From assembly GCF_003050785.1 (NCBI RefSeq), contig NZ_QAOH01000003.1, positions 124,001 through 188,000 on the forward strand: DNA of 64,000 nt, written 5' to 3'. Below are positions 36,119-45,177 of this stretch, piece after piece (position 1 is the first letter of the stretch; each line of letters starts with the position of its first letter). A program made the position numbers and the translations under genes. Source of the stretch: Celeribacter persicus. Lineage in GTDB: Bacteria; Pseudomonadota; Alphaproteobacteria; Rhodobacterales; Rhodobacteraceae. The notes below the pieces were generated by a model. That model worked only from the letters and a program-made list of their open reading frames with translations, searched no databases and was not told the DNA's origin.

Positions 36119-38065
36119 TCATTCCCGTGACAGTGCTACCACCGGATCGAGCCGCGCAGCGTTGCGCGCCGGAAGGAAGCCGAAGGTGATGCCGATCAGT
36201 GTCGAGGACAGAAAGGCCACGACAATCGCGGTGGTCGAAAAACTCAACCGCACGCTGGAAGCGAATTCTTCGATCAGATAACCGCCAGTCAGGGCACCCA
36301 GAATGCCGAGAACGCCACCCACCAGACATACCATGACCGCCTCGATCAGGAACTGACTGACGATATCGGAACGCCGCGCGCCAATGGCGATGCGCACGCC
36401 GATTTCCTTGGTGCGCTCAGTCACCGAGACCAGCATGATGTTCATCACCCCGATGCCGCCCACGACAAGGGAAATCACCGCAATCATCGCCACGAGATAG
36501 GTCAGCGTCTGAGTCGTCGAAGTGATAGTTTCCCGGATCGTATCGGAGTTCGACAGGAAGAAATCCTCCGTGCCATGACGCGAGATCAACAGCGCGGTGA
36601 TTTCCGCCTCGGCCTGGTCCATGTCGTAATCGTCGGTCACCCGCACCCCGATGCTGTCGAGATTGTCCTGACCGGACACCCGCGCCATTGCCGTAGTGTA
36701 GGGCACCCAGACATTGAGCGACGACGGGCCGAAACTCGCCCCCGTAGAGCGCACGACACCGATCACGCGCACCGGCACATGGCCGAGGAACAGCACCTGA
36801 CCCAGCGGATCTTCCCCATCCTCGAAAAACGTGTCCTGCGTGTCCTCGTCGATCACCGCGACCTGCGTGTAGCCCTTGATATCTTCCTCACCAAAGACCG
36901 AACCGGACACGGTTTCATAGGCATGCACCTGGAAGTAATCGCCGGACACCCCGTTGATCGTCGCCGAAGCCTCGGTGTTGCGATAGCGCACCGTCGCCGA
37001 GGAGGACACAGCGGGAGAAACGCTGTCAGAGAGAGCCAGAAGCGCGAGCGCATCAGCATCCGAAGGCACAAGGGTCTCGATCCGTCCCTGATCACGCGAC
37101 CCGAAACCCGAGCCCGCCCGCACGGTGATCGTGTTGGTCCCGAGCGAGGAAATATTTTCCAGCACCTTTTCCTGCGAGCCATTGCCGAGCGCGACCACCA
37201 GCACCACGGAAGCGATCCCGATGATAATCCCGAGCATGGTCAGGAAAGAGCGCGTACGGTGCGCCAGCATAGCCTTGAGCGAAATGTTGAAGGCTTCGGT
37301 CAGGCGACGGAAGGAAGCCCCGAGCCCGCCGCTTTGTTTCATCGGGCGTTCTATGGAAGCCTGCGACGGTTCTCCATCCTCCTTGCGCGTGTCGGAAATG
37401 ATCCGCCCGTCGCTGATCTCGACGATCCGGTGCGCGTGTTCAGCCACATTCGGATCGTGGGTCACCATGACGATGGTGTGACCCTTGGCGTTCAGTTCCC
37501 GAAGCAAGGTGATCAGGTCCTCGCCGCTTTTGCTGTCGAGTGCGCCGGTGGGTTCGTCGGCGAGGATCACCTCGCCCCCGTTCATCAGCGCACGCGCCAC
37601 GGAGACCCGCTGTTGTTGCCCCCCGGAAAGTTCAGAGGGCCGGTGATCGAAGCGGGTGTCGAGACCAAGCTGAGTCAGCAGGTGTTTCGCATGTTCACGC
37701 CGCGCAGACCGCGTCGCCCCGGCATAGATCGCAGGCACTTCCACATTGCCCACCGCATCGAGATCGGGGAGCAGTTGATATCGTTGAAAGATGAAACCGA
37801 AATGCTCACGCCGGAGCTGCGCCAACTCGTCGGGGTCGAGGTCGCTCACATCCTTACCGTTGAAACTGTAAGTCCCGGAACTGGCCCGATCAAGACAGCC
37901 GAGTATGTTCATCAGCGTCGACTTTCCCGAGCCCGACGCGCCGATGATCGCCACCATCTCACCGGGGTAAATGTCGATATCGACATCGCGCAGCACGGTG
38001 ATGGTTTCGTCGCCGGCCTGAAACGAGCGGCTGATGCCACGCGCGGAAATCAGTGGTTCACTCAT
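36119..38065 (-). CDS. macB: MacB-type ABC transporter, fused ATPase and permease
   Basis: A 648-residue MacB-family protein that, with a MacA adaptor and an outer-membrane channel, expels macrolides, peptides or lipids by mechanotransmission. The ATPase comes first: Walker A GASGSGKS at 42-49, signature LSGGQQQR and Walker B VILADEPTGALD. The permease half has one helix near 275, a large periplasmic domain (about 300-520) and three C-terminal helices. A GGGAGGT ribosome site precedes the ATG. It follows macA by 13 bases. No TolC-like gene is adjacent. Confidence 0.93.
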   Translation of the reverse strand: MSEPLISARGISRSFQAGDETITVLRDVDIDIYPGEMVAIIGASGSGKSTLMNILGCLDRASSGTYSFNGKDVSDLDPDELAQLRREHFGFIFQRYQLLPDLDAVGNVEVPAIYAGATRSARREHAKHLLTQLGLDTRFDHRPSELSGGQQQRVSVARALMNGGEVILADEPTGALDSKSGEDLITLLRELNAKGHTIVMVTHDPNVAEHAHRIVEISDGRIISDTRKEDGEPSQASIERPMKQSGGLGASFRRLTEAFNISLKAMLAHRTRSFLTMLGIIIGIASVVLVVALGNGSQEKVLENISSLGTNTITVRAGSGFGSRDQGRIETLVPSDADALALLALSDSVSPAVSSSATVRYRNTEASATINGVSGDYFQVHAYETVSGSVFGEEDIKGYTQVAVIDEDTQDTFFEDGEDPLGQVLFLGHVPVRVIGVVRSTGASFGPSSLNVWVPYTTAMARVSGQDNLDSIGVRVTDDYDMDQAEAEITALLISRHGTEDFFLSNSDTIRETITSTTQTLTYLVAMIAVISLVVGGIGVMNIMLVSVTERTKEIGVRIAIGARRSDIVSQFLIEAVMVCLVGGVLGILGALTGGYLIEEFASSVRLSFSTTAIVVAFLSSTLIGITFGFLPARNAARLDPVVALSRE

Positions 38066-38078
38066 GACGACCTCCCCC

Positions 38079-39248
38079 TCAGAACATTCCCGGAGGGCCC
38101 ATGCGACTGTTGCCGGAACTGCTCGGCGCGCTCACCGTACCCCCGGTCACGATCAGATCGCCTTCGCTCAGGCCCGAGACGATCTCCGCCGTCACCTTGT
38201 TGTTCAGTCCGACCTCGACCGGTTGCGGGTGGCTGGTGCCGGTTGCGGCATCGTAAATCTCGACCATGTATTGGCCGTCCGGCCCGCTGTTCAGGGCCGA
38301 AGACGGTACGGTCAGCACATCGACGGCCTCGTCGAGCACGATGGACACTTCTGTGGTCATACCGATGCGCAACATGTGATCCGGATTATCGACCTCAAGC
38401 CGCCCATTGTAATAAATCGCCTCATCCGTGCTGATCGTATCGCTGTCCTCGATCTCGGAGGGCGCGGGTTCCACATCTCGCACCACAGCCTCGAACGCCT
38501 TGTCCGGCTCGCCCAGAATGGTGAAGCTCACCTTCTGCCCCGCCGCGACATGCACGACATCGGCCTCGGAAATCTCCGCCTTCACGATCATCTTGTCGAG
38601 ATTGGCGAGCTTCACGATGGTCGGCGCATCGGTACTGGCGTTCACCGTCTGCCCCTCATCGACCACCACGGCCACCACGGTCCCGGCCATCGGTGCCGTC
38701 ACCTTGGTCCGGTCCAGCGCGATCTGGGCGGTGGAGACCGTCACCTCGGCACTGGATTTCTGCGCATTCAGCGCGTCAAGCTCAGCCTGATAGACCTCAA
38801 GCGTGGCCTCAGCCGCCTCGACATCCTCCTGCGAGGCGTAGTTCTGAGCATGCAGGCTGGTGACCCGCGTAAGGCTCAGTTCCGCCTGTTTGAGATTGGC
38901 TTTCTTGGCCGCGATCTGCGCCTCGATATTGGCAAGGTCCGCCTGCGCCTGCAAAAGGTCGTTCTTCTGATCCTCACTGTCGATCTGCGCGATCAGATCG
39001 CCCGCCGCGACCGTATCACCCAGCGCCACGACCAGTTCCTCGATCTGCCCCGAAGTCCGTGCGCCGACGCTCACAAGCTGACTCGCCTCGATCACGCCTG
39101 AGGCCAGAACGGTCTCCTGCACCGTCCCCCGCGTCACCGTCGCAGTTTGCGGCGGGGCGGTTTCAGTATCGCCCTTGTACCAGGTCCAGCCGAAATATCC
39201 GGCCACAACCACAAGGGCGACGATCAGGAGGCGCAACGGGGTTTTCAT
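38079..39248 (-). CDS. macA: MacA-type periplasmic adaptor (membrane fusion protein)
   Basis: A 389-residue adaptor of the HlyD/RND-MFP superfamily linking MacB to an outer-membrane channel. An N-terminal anchor helix (about 4-21) precedes a lipoyl-like domain split by an alpha-helical hairpin (about 85-170, heptads such as DLLQAQADLANIEAQIAAKK). Beta-barrel (VSFTILGEPD) and membrane-proximal domains follow. The start at 39248 has GAAAGG upstream and gives the anchor at the N-terminus; an earlier in-frame start adds 30 basic residues. Confidence 0.92.
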   Translation of the reverse strand: MKTPLRLLIVALVVVAGYFGWTWYKGDTETAPPQTATVTRGTVQETVLASGVIEASQLVSVGARTSGQIEELVVALGDTVAAGDLIAQIDSEDQKNDLLQAQADLANIEAQIAAKKANLKQAELSLTRVTSLHAQNYASQEDVEAAEATLEVYQAELDALNAQKSSAEVTVSTAQIALDRTKVTAPMAGTVVAVVVDEGQTVNASTDAPTIVKLANLDKMIVKAEISEADVVHVAAGQKVSFTILGEPDKAFEAVVRDVEPAPSEIEDSDTISTDEAIYYNGRLEVDNPDHMLRIGMTTEVSIVLDEAVDVLTVPSSALNSGPDGQYMVEIYDAATGTSHPQPVEVGLNNKVTAEIVSGLSEGDLIVTGGTVSAPSSSGNSRMGPPGMF

Positions 39249-39354
39249 GGCAAACCTTTCAAGCGAAACGGAAACGGGTCGAAAACCCGCAGTTAAGACA
39301 TGATACGCAGATAGGCGCGTTCTCCGTCGCTTCCACAAGGAAATCGCGGAGAAA

Positions 39355-39383
39355 AACCGCCGGGACCCGAAATCCCGGCGGTT
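39355..39383. terminator. Strong bidirectional intrinsic terminator
   Basis: AACCGCCGGGA and TCCCGGCGGTT form an 11-bp perfect stem around a seven-base loop, flanked by A5 and T4. On the minus strand it ends the EF-G-like gene 35 bases past its stop and isolates macA from it. Confidence 0.9.
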
Positions 39384-39417
39384 TTGTCACATACCCCTAC
39401 AGCTTCAGGGCGTCACC

Positions 39418-41334
39418 TCACCCCGCTGGAACGAGCTGCGCCAGAGGCTCATAGGTTTCCTCGTAATGATCGAGTTCCGCCTCGAACCATGCCGTGCCAC
39501 GGGTCGCACCGCCAAGCGATTGAAACAACTCCCCTTCGGCCATCGCCGGAAGAAGTGCGTTGAATACGTCCCAACCGGCGGCATCGGGATGTGCATCGAA
39601 CCCGAGCACCTGCCCCTTGAGCCCGGTGACCATCGGCATCAGCCCACCGGAATAGAGGCTCGGCACATGGATCGCGATCCTGTCGATCGGTTGCAGCACC
39701 ACGGGTTTGCACGCGGCCAATGCTTCGCGCACCGCTGCTTTCGCCGCTGTGCGGAAGGCGTAATCGGAACTGTCCACGGCGTGATGCTTGCCGTCGGTGA
39801 GCGTCACTTTCACATCCACCACAGGCAAACCATTCGGCCCTTCCGCCAATGCATCGCGCACGCCCGCCTCAACGGCAGACATGTAATTGCGCGGCACCGC
39901 GCCACCTTTCACCACCTCTTCGAAGATGAACCCTTCACCACGGGCCAAGGGCGCGACCTCGATCACCACATCGGCAAATTGCCCGGCTCCACCGGATTGT
40001 TTGCGGTGGCGATAATGCGTTCCCCCCGGTTTCGAGATGGTCTCACACAGCGCGGGCGGGATCGGCTGGGTCTCGACCGGGACACCGAAAACATCAGTGA
40101 GTTTTTCCAGCACACGACGTTGATGCAACGCACCTTGCGTGGCGAGCACCGCCTTGCCGCTTTGCGCATCCTGTTCGACGGCCAGCCCCGGATCAATGTC
40201 GGCGAGCTTGCCGAGCGCCGCCGAAAGCCGCGCCTCGTCGCGTTCGTTCTGCGGCACCAGAAGCATACGGTTCTTCGGTTTGTGTGGCACCGCCCAATCG
40301 GGCGTGTCGATGGCCTCGGAGGCCCCATAAATCGGCGCACGCAACGCCAGATGATCGGTCTTCACCGTCAATCCGATCGCTCCCGGCGCCAGTTCGGACA
40401 ACGCGGTTTTCGTGTCGACATCGACCAGTGTGCCGATCGTGCCGCCCATCAATTCGGAGCCGGGTTTCAATGTCTGACCCACGGCTCGGATCAGCACCGT
40501 CTTGCCAAGGTGTTTGATCTGATCTGCGAAAATTCCGACGGCCACGGGGGTCGTACCAAAACGCTCGGTGAGCGCCTCCACGCCGGGCACTTCGTGACGC
40601 AGGCTTTTCATCAGTCGCGTAAGCCCGTTCCCGCCTGTCGCAGAGCCAAGGAAAGCCGGGATCAGATCGTGGTGCTGCAACACTTTCGTCGCCACCTCGT
40701 AAAGCTCGTCCGACATGGGTTTCTGATCCTCGATCAGTTCCTCCAAAAGCTGATCGTCGAAATCGGCGAGATGTTCCAAAAGCTCGGCGCGGGCTTCCTG
40801 TTCTCGGACGCGGGCCGAGTCGGGCATTTCGACAAGGGCGGAGCGCTCACCCGCCTTGAAGGCCCAGGCACGCTCGGAAATCAGATCGACCATGCCGGTG
40901 ATCTCGCCATTTTCACGAATCGGCACTTCGCGCAGCACGATGCCATGGGCGGAATAGGTTTGCAGCGCCGCCGCAATTTCGGCAGTGCGGTCGGTGGCGG
41001 CGTCCACCTTATTGATGAAAATCAGCGTCGGAAGACCCGAGGCCTCCAGCAGCCGAAGATAAGGTGCGGCCAGAACCGCCGCCTCGGCCTCCGCCGACAC
41101 GCAAAGCACGGCGGCATCGCTCACCGCCAGCGCAGACCCGGCCTGCGCCAGACCTTCGGCCCCGCCGGGGCAATCGAGCATCGCCCAATCCTCATCGAGA
41201 TAACGAAACAGGGTCACCGCGGCCTCGCCGAAAAGGCTCAGGGAACGGGGCTTTCCCGTATCGAGCCCGGCAAGCGCCGCGGCCAATGCCGATTTGCCGG
41301 ATTGTGACGGTCCTAGGATGGTGACGGTTTTCAT
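39418..41334 (-). CDS. EF-G-like translational GTPase with altered active site
   Basis: A 638-residue elongation-factor-G relative of the FusA2-like group. The P-loop GPSQSGKS (8-15) and NKVD (108-111) are kept. The switch II motif, DTPGH in canonical EF-G, reads DCPGGAEG (54-61), so the catalytic histidine is missing. The switch I RGITI motif is not found either. Domains II-V are recognisable (GTHYRHRKQSGGAGQFADV is the domain IV entry). GTP hydrolysis is probably slow or unusual; a specialised or regulatory role is inferred. Confidence 0.85.
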   Translation of the reverse strand: MKTVTILGPSQSGKSALAAALAGLDTGKPRSLSLFGEAAVTLFRYLDEDWAMLDCPGGAEGLAQAGSALAVSDAAVLCVSAEAEAAVLAAPYLRLLEASGLPTLIFINKVDAATDRTAEIAAALQTYSAHGIVLREVPIRENGEITGMVDLISERAWAFKAGERSALVEMPDSARVREQEARAELLEHLADFDDQLLEELIEDQKPMSDELYEVATKVLQHHDLIPAFLGSATGGNGLTRLMKSLRHEVPGVEALTERFGTTPVAVGIFADQIKHLGKTVLIRAVGQTLKPGSELMGGTIGTLVDVDTKTALSELAPGAIGLTVKTDHLALRAPIYGASEAIDTPDWAVPHKPKNRMLLVPQNERDEARLSAALGKLADIDPGLAVEQDAQSGKAVLATQGALHQRRVLEKLTDVFGVPVETQPIPPALCETISKPGGTHYRHRKQSGGAGQFADVVIEVAPLARGEGFIFEEVVKGGAVPRNYMSAVEAGVRDALAEGPNGLPVVDVKVTLTDGKHHAVDSSDYAFRTAAKAAVREALAACKPVVLQPIDRIAIHVPSLYSGGLMPMVTGLKGQVLGFDAHPDAAGWDVFNALLPAMAEGELFQSLGGATRGTAWFEAELDHYEETYEPLAQLVPAG

Positions 41335-41435
41335 GGCTGTGTCTCCCGAGCTGTCTCGCGGACCCCGAATGGGCCGGAATGGTTCGTGTCGGGGTGACGC
41401 TACAGGATCAGGATGCGCCCTGACCTTGGCTCAGG

Positions 41436-42350
41436 TCAAGTTTTCGCGGTTTTCTTCCAATCACCCTCACGCCGGAAATCCTCCAGCGCAAAGTCGATCA
41501 GCGCCCGCACCTTGCGCGGCAGGGTGCGGCCTTCGAGATAGACGATGCTGACCGGATGGTACGGTCCGACGGTCTCCGGCATCAGCGCCACAAGTCGCCC
41601 CGTTTCGAGATCGTCGCCCAGCACGAAGGGCGGACAAAAGGCGATGCCATGCCCCGCGACGGCGAGATCGCGGGCGACACGGGCGCTGTTGACCATGAAC
41701 CGCCCCGGCACCTGTATGAACTCCTCTTGTCCCTCCGGGCCAAAAGGCCAGCGCGTCGGGTTGCGCCGGTTGGTGTCTAGGATGCATTGATGCGCCATCA
41801 AGTCTCCGGGTTTCTGTGGCACACCATGGGTTTCGAGATAGGCGGGGGAGGCCACCAGAACCGAACGCAGTTCGCCAAGTTTTCGCCGTTTCAGGGAGGA
41901 CACATCCGCTGTGCCGATCCGAAACGCGAGATCAATCCCGCCCGCAGCAAGGTCCACGTAGGCGTCACTCAGCCGCAAGTCGATGACCAGCTCCGGATGC
42001 GGCGCAGCGAAACGGGCCAGAAGGTCTTTGACATAGACCTCTCCGAAGGTGACAGGCGCGGAAATGCGGATCGTGCCGGAAAATCCGCGCGTGTCCTCGG
42101 TCACCTCCCCCAGCAGCGCGTCGAGATCATCCAAAAGCGCAGGGGCGCGGGACAAAAGCTCCTCCCCGGAAGAGGTCAGACCGACCCGTCGCGTGGTGCG
42201 TTGCAACAAGCGCACGCCAAGACGGTCCTCCAGTTCGGCAACGTATTTCGAGGTTAGCCGGTTGGAGATGCCAAGCCGCTCTGCCGCCGCCGTAAAAGAC
42301 CCACTCTCCGCCGTGGCGACAAAGGCGCGCAACCCATTGATCAGATCCAT
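41436..42350 (-). CDS. LysR-family regulator divergent from ygiD-yqjG
   Basis: A 304-residue LysR regulator of the CrgA-like branch. The helix-turn-helix is FTAAAERLGISNRLTSKYV (about 19-37), followed by LEDRLGVRLLQRTTRRV. The effector domain covers about 90-295. It diverges from the DOPA-dioxygenase/quinone-reductase pair across 143 bases, the classic arrangement for a LysR activator of the adjacent operon, so it probably responds to an aromatic compound or quinone. Confidence 0.9.
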   Translation of the reverse strand: MDLINGLRAFVATAESGSFTAAAERLGISNRLTSKYVAELEDRLGVRLLQRTTRRVGLTSSGEELLSRAPALLDDLDALLGEVTEDTRGFSGTIRISAPVTFGEVYVKDLLARFAAPHPELVIDLRLSDAYVDLAAGGIDLAFRIGTADVSSLKRRKLGELRSVLVASPAYLETHGVPQKPGDLMAHQCILDTNRRNPTRWPFGPEGQEEFIQVPGRFMVNSARVARDLAVAGHGIAFCPPFVLGDDLETGRLVALMPETVGPYHPVSIVYLEGRTLPRKVRALIDFALEDFRREGDWKKTAKT

Positions 42351-42493
42351 CAGAGCCTCTTTAGGAACAAAATATAGAAAGTCATTTCACATATTCTCCA
42401 TTTCATTCACATGCGGCAAGCTCCATCTTCAATGCAAGACATCAAACCGCTCCCCCGAGTGATCCACCGGGAGAACGATGAAAGGAGACCGCC

Positions 42494-43312
42494 ATGAGCA
42501 TCGCGCAACAGCTGCGTCAGTTGAAAGACAGCCTGAAAACCTCCGACCGCATGCCGGTCGTATTCCTCGGCCATGGCAGCCCGATGAATGCCCTTGAGGA
42601 CAATGAATATTCCCGTAGCTGGTCGGCGCTCGGAAATGCCCTGCCGCATCCGCAGGCGATCCTCGTGGTTTCCGCGCACTGGATGACGCGTGGGTCCACC
42701 TTGGTGGATATTTCGCGCATGCCGAAAACCATCCATGATTTCTATGGCTTTCCTGAAGAGCTTTTCGCCCAGCAATACCCCGCCCCCGGCGCGCCCGATG
42801 TGGCGAAAGAAGTGGTGAGCCTGCTGTCCAGCCACCATGCCGAGGGCGATGACACCTGGGGCCTCGATCACGGCGCGTGGTCGGTTTTGAAATTCCTCTA
42901 TCCGGGCGCGGATGTGCCGGTGTTTCAGTTGTCGATCGACATGACCAAGGACCTGCCGCATCACCTCGAAATCGGCGAAGCGCTCAAAGAATTGCGCAAT
43001 CGCGGGGTGTTGATCCTCGGCTCCGGGAATATCGTCCATAACCTGCGTGCCATGCGCTGGGGCGGGAAGCCTTATGACTGGGCCGAGGAATTCGACAAGC
43101 TTTTCGCCGACCGTCTGCAAATGCGCGACCACGCCATGCTAAGCGACCGTGAGGGCCTCGGTACCCTGTTGAAAATGGCGCATCCGTCGCTCGATCACTA
43201 TCTGCCAGCACTGACCATCGCAGGGGCCTCAGACAAGGACGATCATCTGTTATTCATGAACGACTCGATCGACATCGCCTCCGTCTCAATGCGCAGCTTC
43301 GTCTATTATTGA
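42494..43312 (+). CDS. ygiD: 4,5-DOPA dioxygenase extradiol-like protein (YgiD)
   Basis: A 272-residue class III extradiol ring-cleavage dioxygenase of the DODA group; E. coli YgiD cleaves DOPA-type catechols. Candidate iron ligands are histidines in FLGHGSPMNAL (about residue 26), SAHWM (about 61) and the downstream GSGNIVHNLR. AAAGGAG lies six bases before the ATG. It is nine bases upstream of yqjG, forming a two-gene operon for catechol and quinone metabolism under the divergent LysR regulator. Confidence 0.9.
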   Translation: MSIAQQLRQLKDSLKTSDRMPVVFLGHGSPMNALEDNEYSRSWSALGNALPHPQAILVVSAHWMTRGSTLVDISRMPKTIHDFYGFPEELFAQQYPAPGAPDVAKEVVSLLSSHHAEGDDTWGLDHGAWSVLKFLYPGADVPVFQLSIDMTKDLPHHLEIGEALKELRNRGVLILGSGNIVHNLRAMRWGGKPYDWAEEFDKLFADRLQMRDHAMLSDREGLGTLLKMAHPSLDHYLPALTIAGASDKDDHLLFMNDSIDIASVSMRSFVYY

Positions 43313-43321
43313 GGGATCATC

Positions 43322-44287
43322 ATGCTTGTTGACGGACAATGGACCAAGACTTGGACCCCGGTGCAGAAGGCCGACAAGAAAGGCCGCTTCGTGCGGCAGG
43401 TGTCGAGCTTTCGCAACTGGATCACCTCGGACGGCTCAGCCGGGCCGACCGGAACGGGTGGCTTCAAGGCAGAGGCCGGGCGCTACCTGCTTTACGTCGC
43501 CTATATCTGCCCCTGGGCCTCGCGCACGCTGATGGCGAGGGCGTTCAAGGGGCTTGAAGACATCATTCCCGTGACGGTGCTGAACCCGACTCTGACCGAT
43601 CAGGGCTGGATATTCGGCGGCTATCCCGGTGCAAATGACAGCGACCCGCTTTATGGCGCCACCTATATTCACGAGCTTTACACCCGCGCCGATCCGCATG
43701 TGTCGGGGCGCGCCACGGTGCCGGTGCTTTGGGATACGAAAACCGAGACCATCGTGAACAACGAAAGCGCCGACATCATCCGCATGTTCGACACCGCCTT
43801 CGAACATCTCGCACCCTCCGACATCCGGCTATACCCGGAGGACTTTGCGGGCGAGATCGACGCACTGAACCCGCTGATCTACGACAAGCTCAACAATGGG
43901 GTCTACAAGGCGGGGTTTGCCTCCTCTCAGGAGGCTTATGACGAGGCGGTCGACGGTGTGTTCGAAATGCTGGAAACGTTGGAAGACCGGCTTACCGGAG
44001 ATTTCCTCTTTGGCGCACGCTTCACGGAAACCGACATTCGCACTTTCGTGACACTGATCCGCTTCGACGCCGCCTATCACGGCATTTTCAAATGCAATCG
44101 CAAACAGATCGCGGATTATCCGCGCCTCTCGGCCTATATGGACCGCATTCTGCGCCTGCCGGGCATCCGTACGACGGTGAACATGGATCACATCACGCGG
44201 GGCTATTATTCGATCAAGGCGCTGAACCCCACGGGCATTCGTCCCACGGGTCCCGCCCATATTGAGACGCTCTTGGCGTCGGTCTAA
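43322..44287 (+). CDS. yqjG: Glutathionyl-hydroquinone reductase (YqjG/Xi-class GST)
   Basis: Xi-class glutathione transferase of 321 residues that removes glutathione from glutathionyl-hydroquinones. The diagnostic active site is CPWA with catalytic C63, in the same position as in E. coli YqjG. NNESADIIRMF is the glutathione-binding Glu-Ser region and TETDIRTFVTLIRFD lies in the C-terminal helical domain. Its pairing with an extradiol dioxygenase suggests joint handling of quinones from catechol oxidation. The 3' end overlaps the convergent transglutaminase gene by four bases. Confidence 0.93.
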   Translation: MLVDGQWTKTWTPVQKADKKGRFVRQVSSFRNWITSDGSAGPTGTGGFKAEAGRYLLYVAYICPWASRTLMARAFKGLEDIIPVTVLNPTLTDQGWIFGGYPGANDSDPLYGATYIHELYTRADPHVSGRATVPVLWDTKTETIVNNESADIIRMFDTAFEHLAPSDIRLYPEDFAGEIDALNPLIYDKLNNGVYKAGFASSQEAYDEAVDGVFEMLETLEDRLTGDFLFGARFTETDIRTFVTLIRFDAAYHGIFKCNRKQIADYPRLSAYMDRILRLPGIRTTVNMDHITRGYYSIKALNPTGIRPTGPAHIETLLASV

Positions 44288-45174
44288 GCCGACATCTCTT
44301 CGACCGGGATCACATCGACGGCTTGTGACGTTTCATGTCCCCCGGATGTGCGCAACGCGCCGCGCACCGGGGCGACATCGCCATAATCGCGGCCATGGCC
44401 GATGGTGATGTAATCGGTCCCGGCAAACTGATCGTTCGTCGGATCGAATTCGATCCAGCCCAGTTGCTTGCCGACCCAGGCCCGCACCCAGGCATGCATC
44501 GCATCCGCACCCTCAAGCCGGGGTTGCCCCGGCGGCGGAAAGGTGCGCAGAAAGCCCGACACATAGCCCGCCGGAATGCCGATGCCGCGCAGCGCGGCGA
44601 TCATTACATGGGCAAAATCCTGACAGACGCCGTGACGCTTTTCAAAAGCCTCCTCGGGTGGCGTATCGACATCGGTCGCCTCCGGATCGAAGCTCATATC
44701 GCGATGCAGTGCCCGGCCCACGGCTTCGACCGCGCCAAGCGCCGTTACCCCCTGGCCAAAACAATCGCGGGCATACTCCGTGATCGCATCTGACAGGGCG
44801 ACATGTGGCGAGGCGGCGATGAAGTGGTGCGGGGCCTCCGGCGCAAGCGAGGGCACCATGAGCAATTCGTGATGCAACTCATCAAGCGGCGGCGACAGAT
44901 CGAAAAGCGGCGCGGGTTCGAACCGTTCGATCCGGGCTGTCAGTTGCAGTTTCAGCGCATCAATCGGACGGTGCCAGGCCACCATGCTGACTTCATTGCC
45001 AAAGAAATCCCGCCCGTCCCGGCGTTCCTGAGGACGCGGAAAAATCGTCAGCATACGTTGACGCACGACCTGCACGCCGGGAATGTCAGAAGGGAGCAAT
45101 CGCAGAATGTTGCGTGTCCGGTCGGAGGCCGCGCCATAGTTGTACTCAATAGTCAGGCTGACATCATACAACAT
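44284..45174 (-). CDS. Transglutaminase-like protein
   Basis: A 296-residue protein with a bacterial transglutaminase N-terminal domain (about 1-100) and a papain-like core with Cys-His-Asp triad C184 (HGVCQDFAH), H227 (AMHAWV) and D244 (IEFDPTN). Such proteins act as peptidases or amide-forming enzymes. It is the last gene of a three-gene operon, only three bases after the ATP-grasp/alpha-E gene. No signal peptide is present, so the unit is cytoplasmic. Confidence 0.9.
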   Translation of the reverse strand: MLYDVSLTIEYNYGAASDRTRNILRLLPSDIPGVQVVRQRMLTIFPRPQERRDGRDFFGNEVSMVAWHRPIDALKLQLTARIERFEPAPLFDLSPPLDELHHELLMVPSLAPEAPHHFIAASPHVALSDAITEYARDCFGQGVTALGAVEAVGRALHRDMSFDPEATDVDTPPEEAFEKRHGVCQDFAHVMIAALRGIGIPAGYVSGFLRTFPPPGQPRLEGADAMHAWVRAWVGKQLGWIEFDPTNDQFAGTDYITIGHGRDYGDVAPVRGALRTSGGHETSQAVDVIPVEEMSA

Positions 45175-45177
45175 AGC

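Noticed and set aside
39466-41307. A 613-codon plus-strand open frame
   Set aside because: It is antisense to the EF-G-like gene and has no recognisable motifs.
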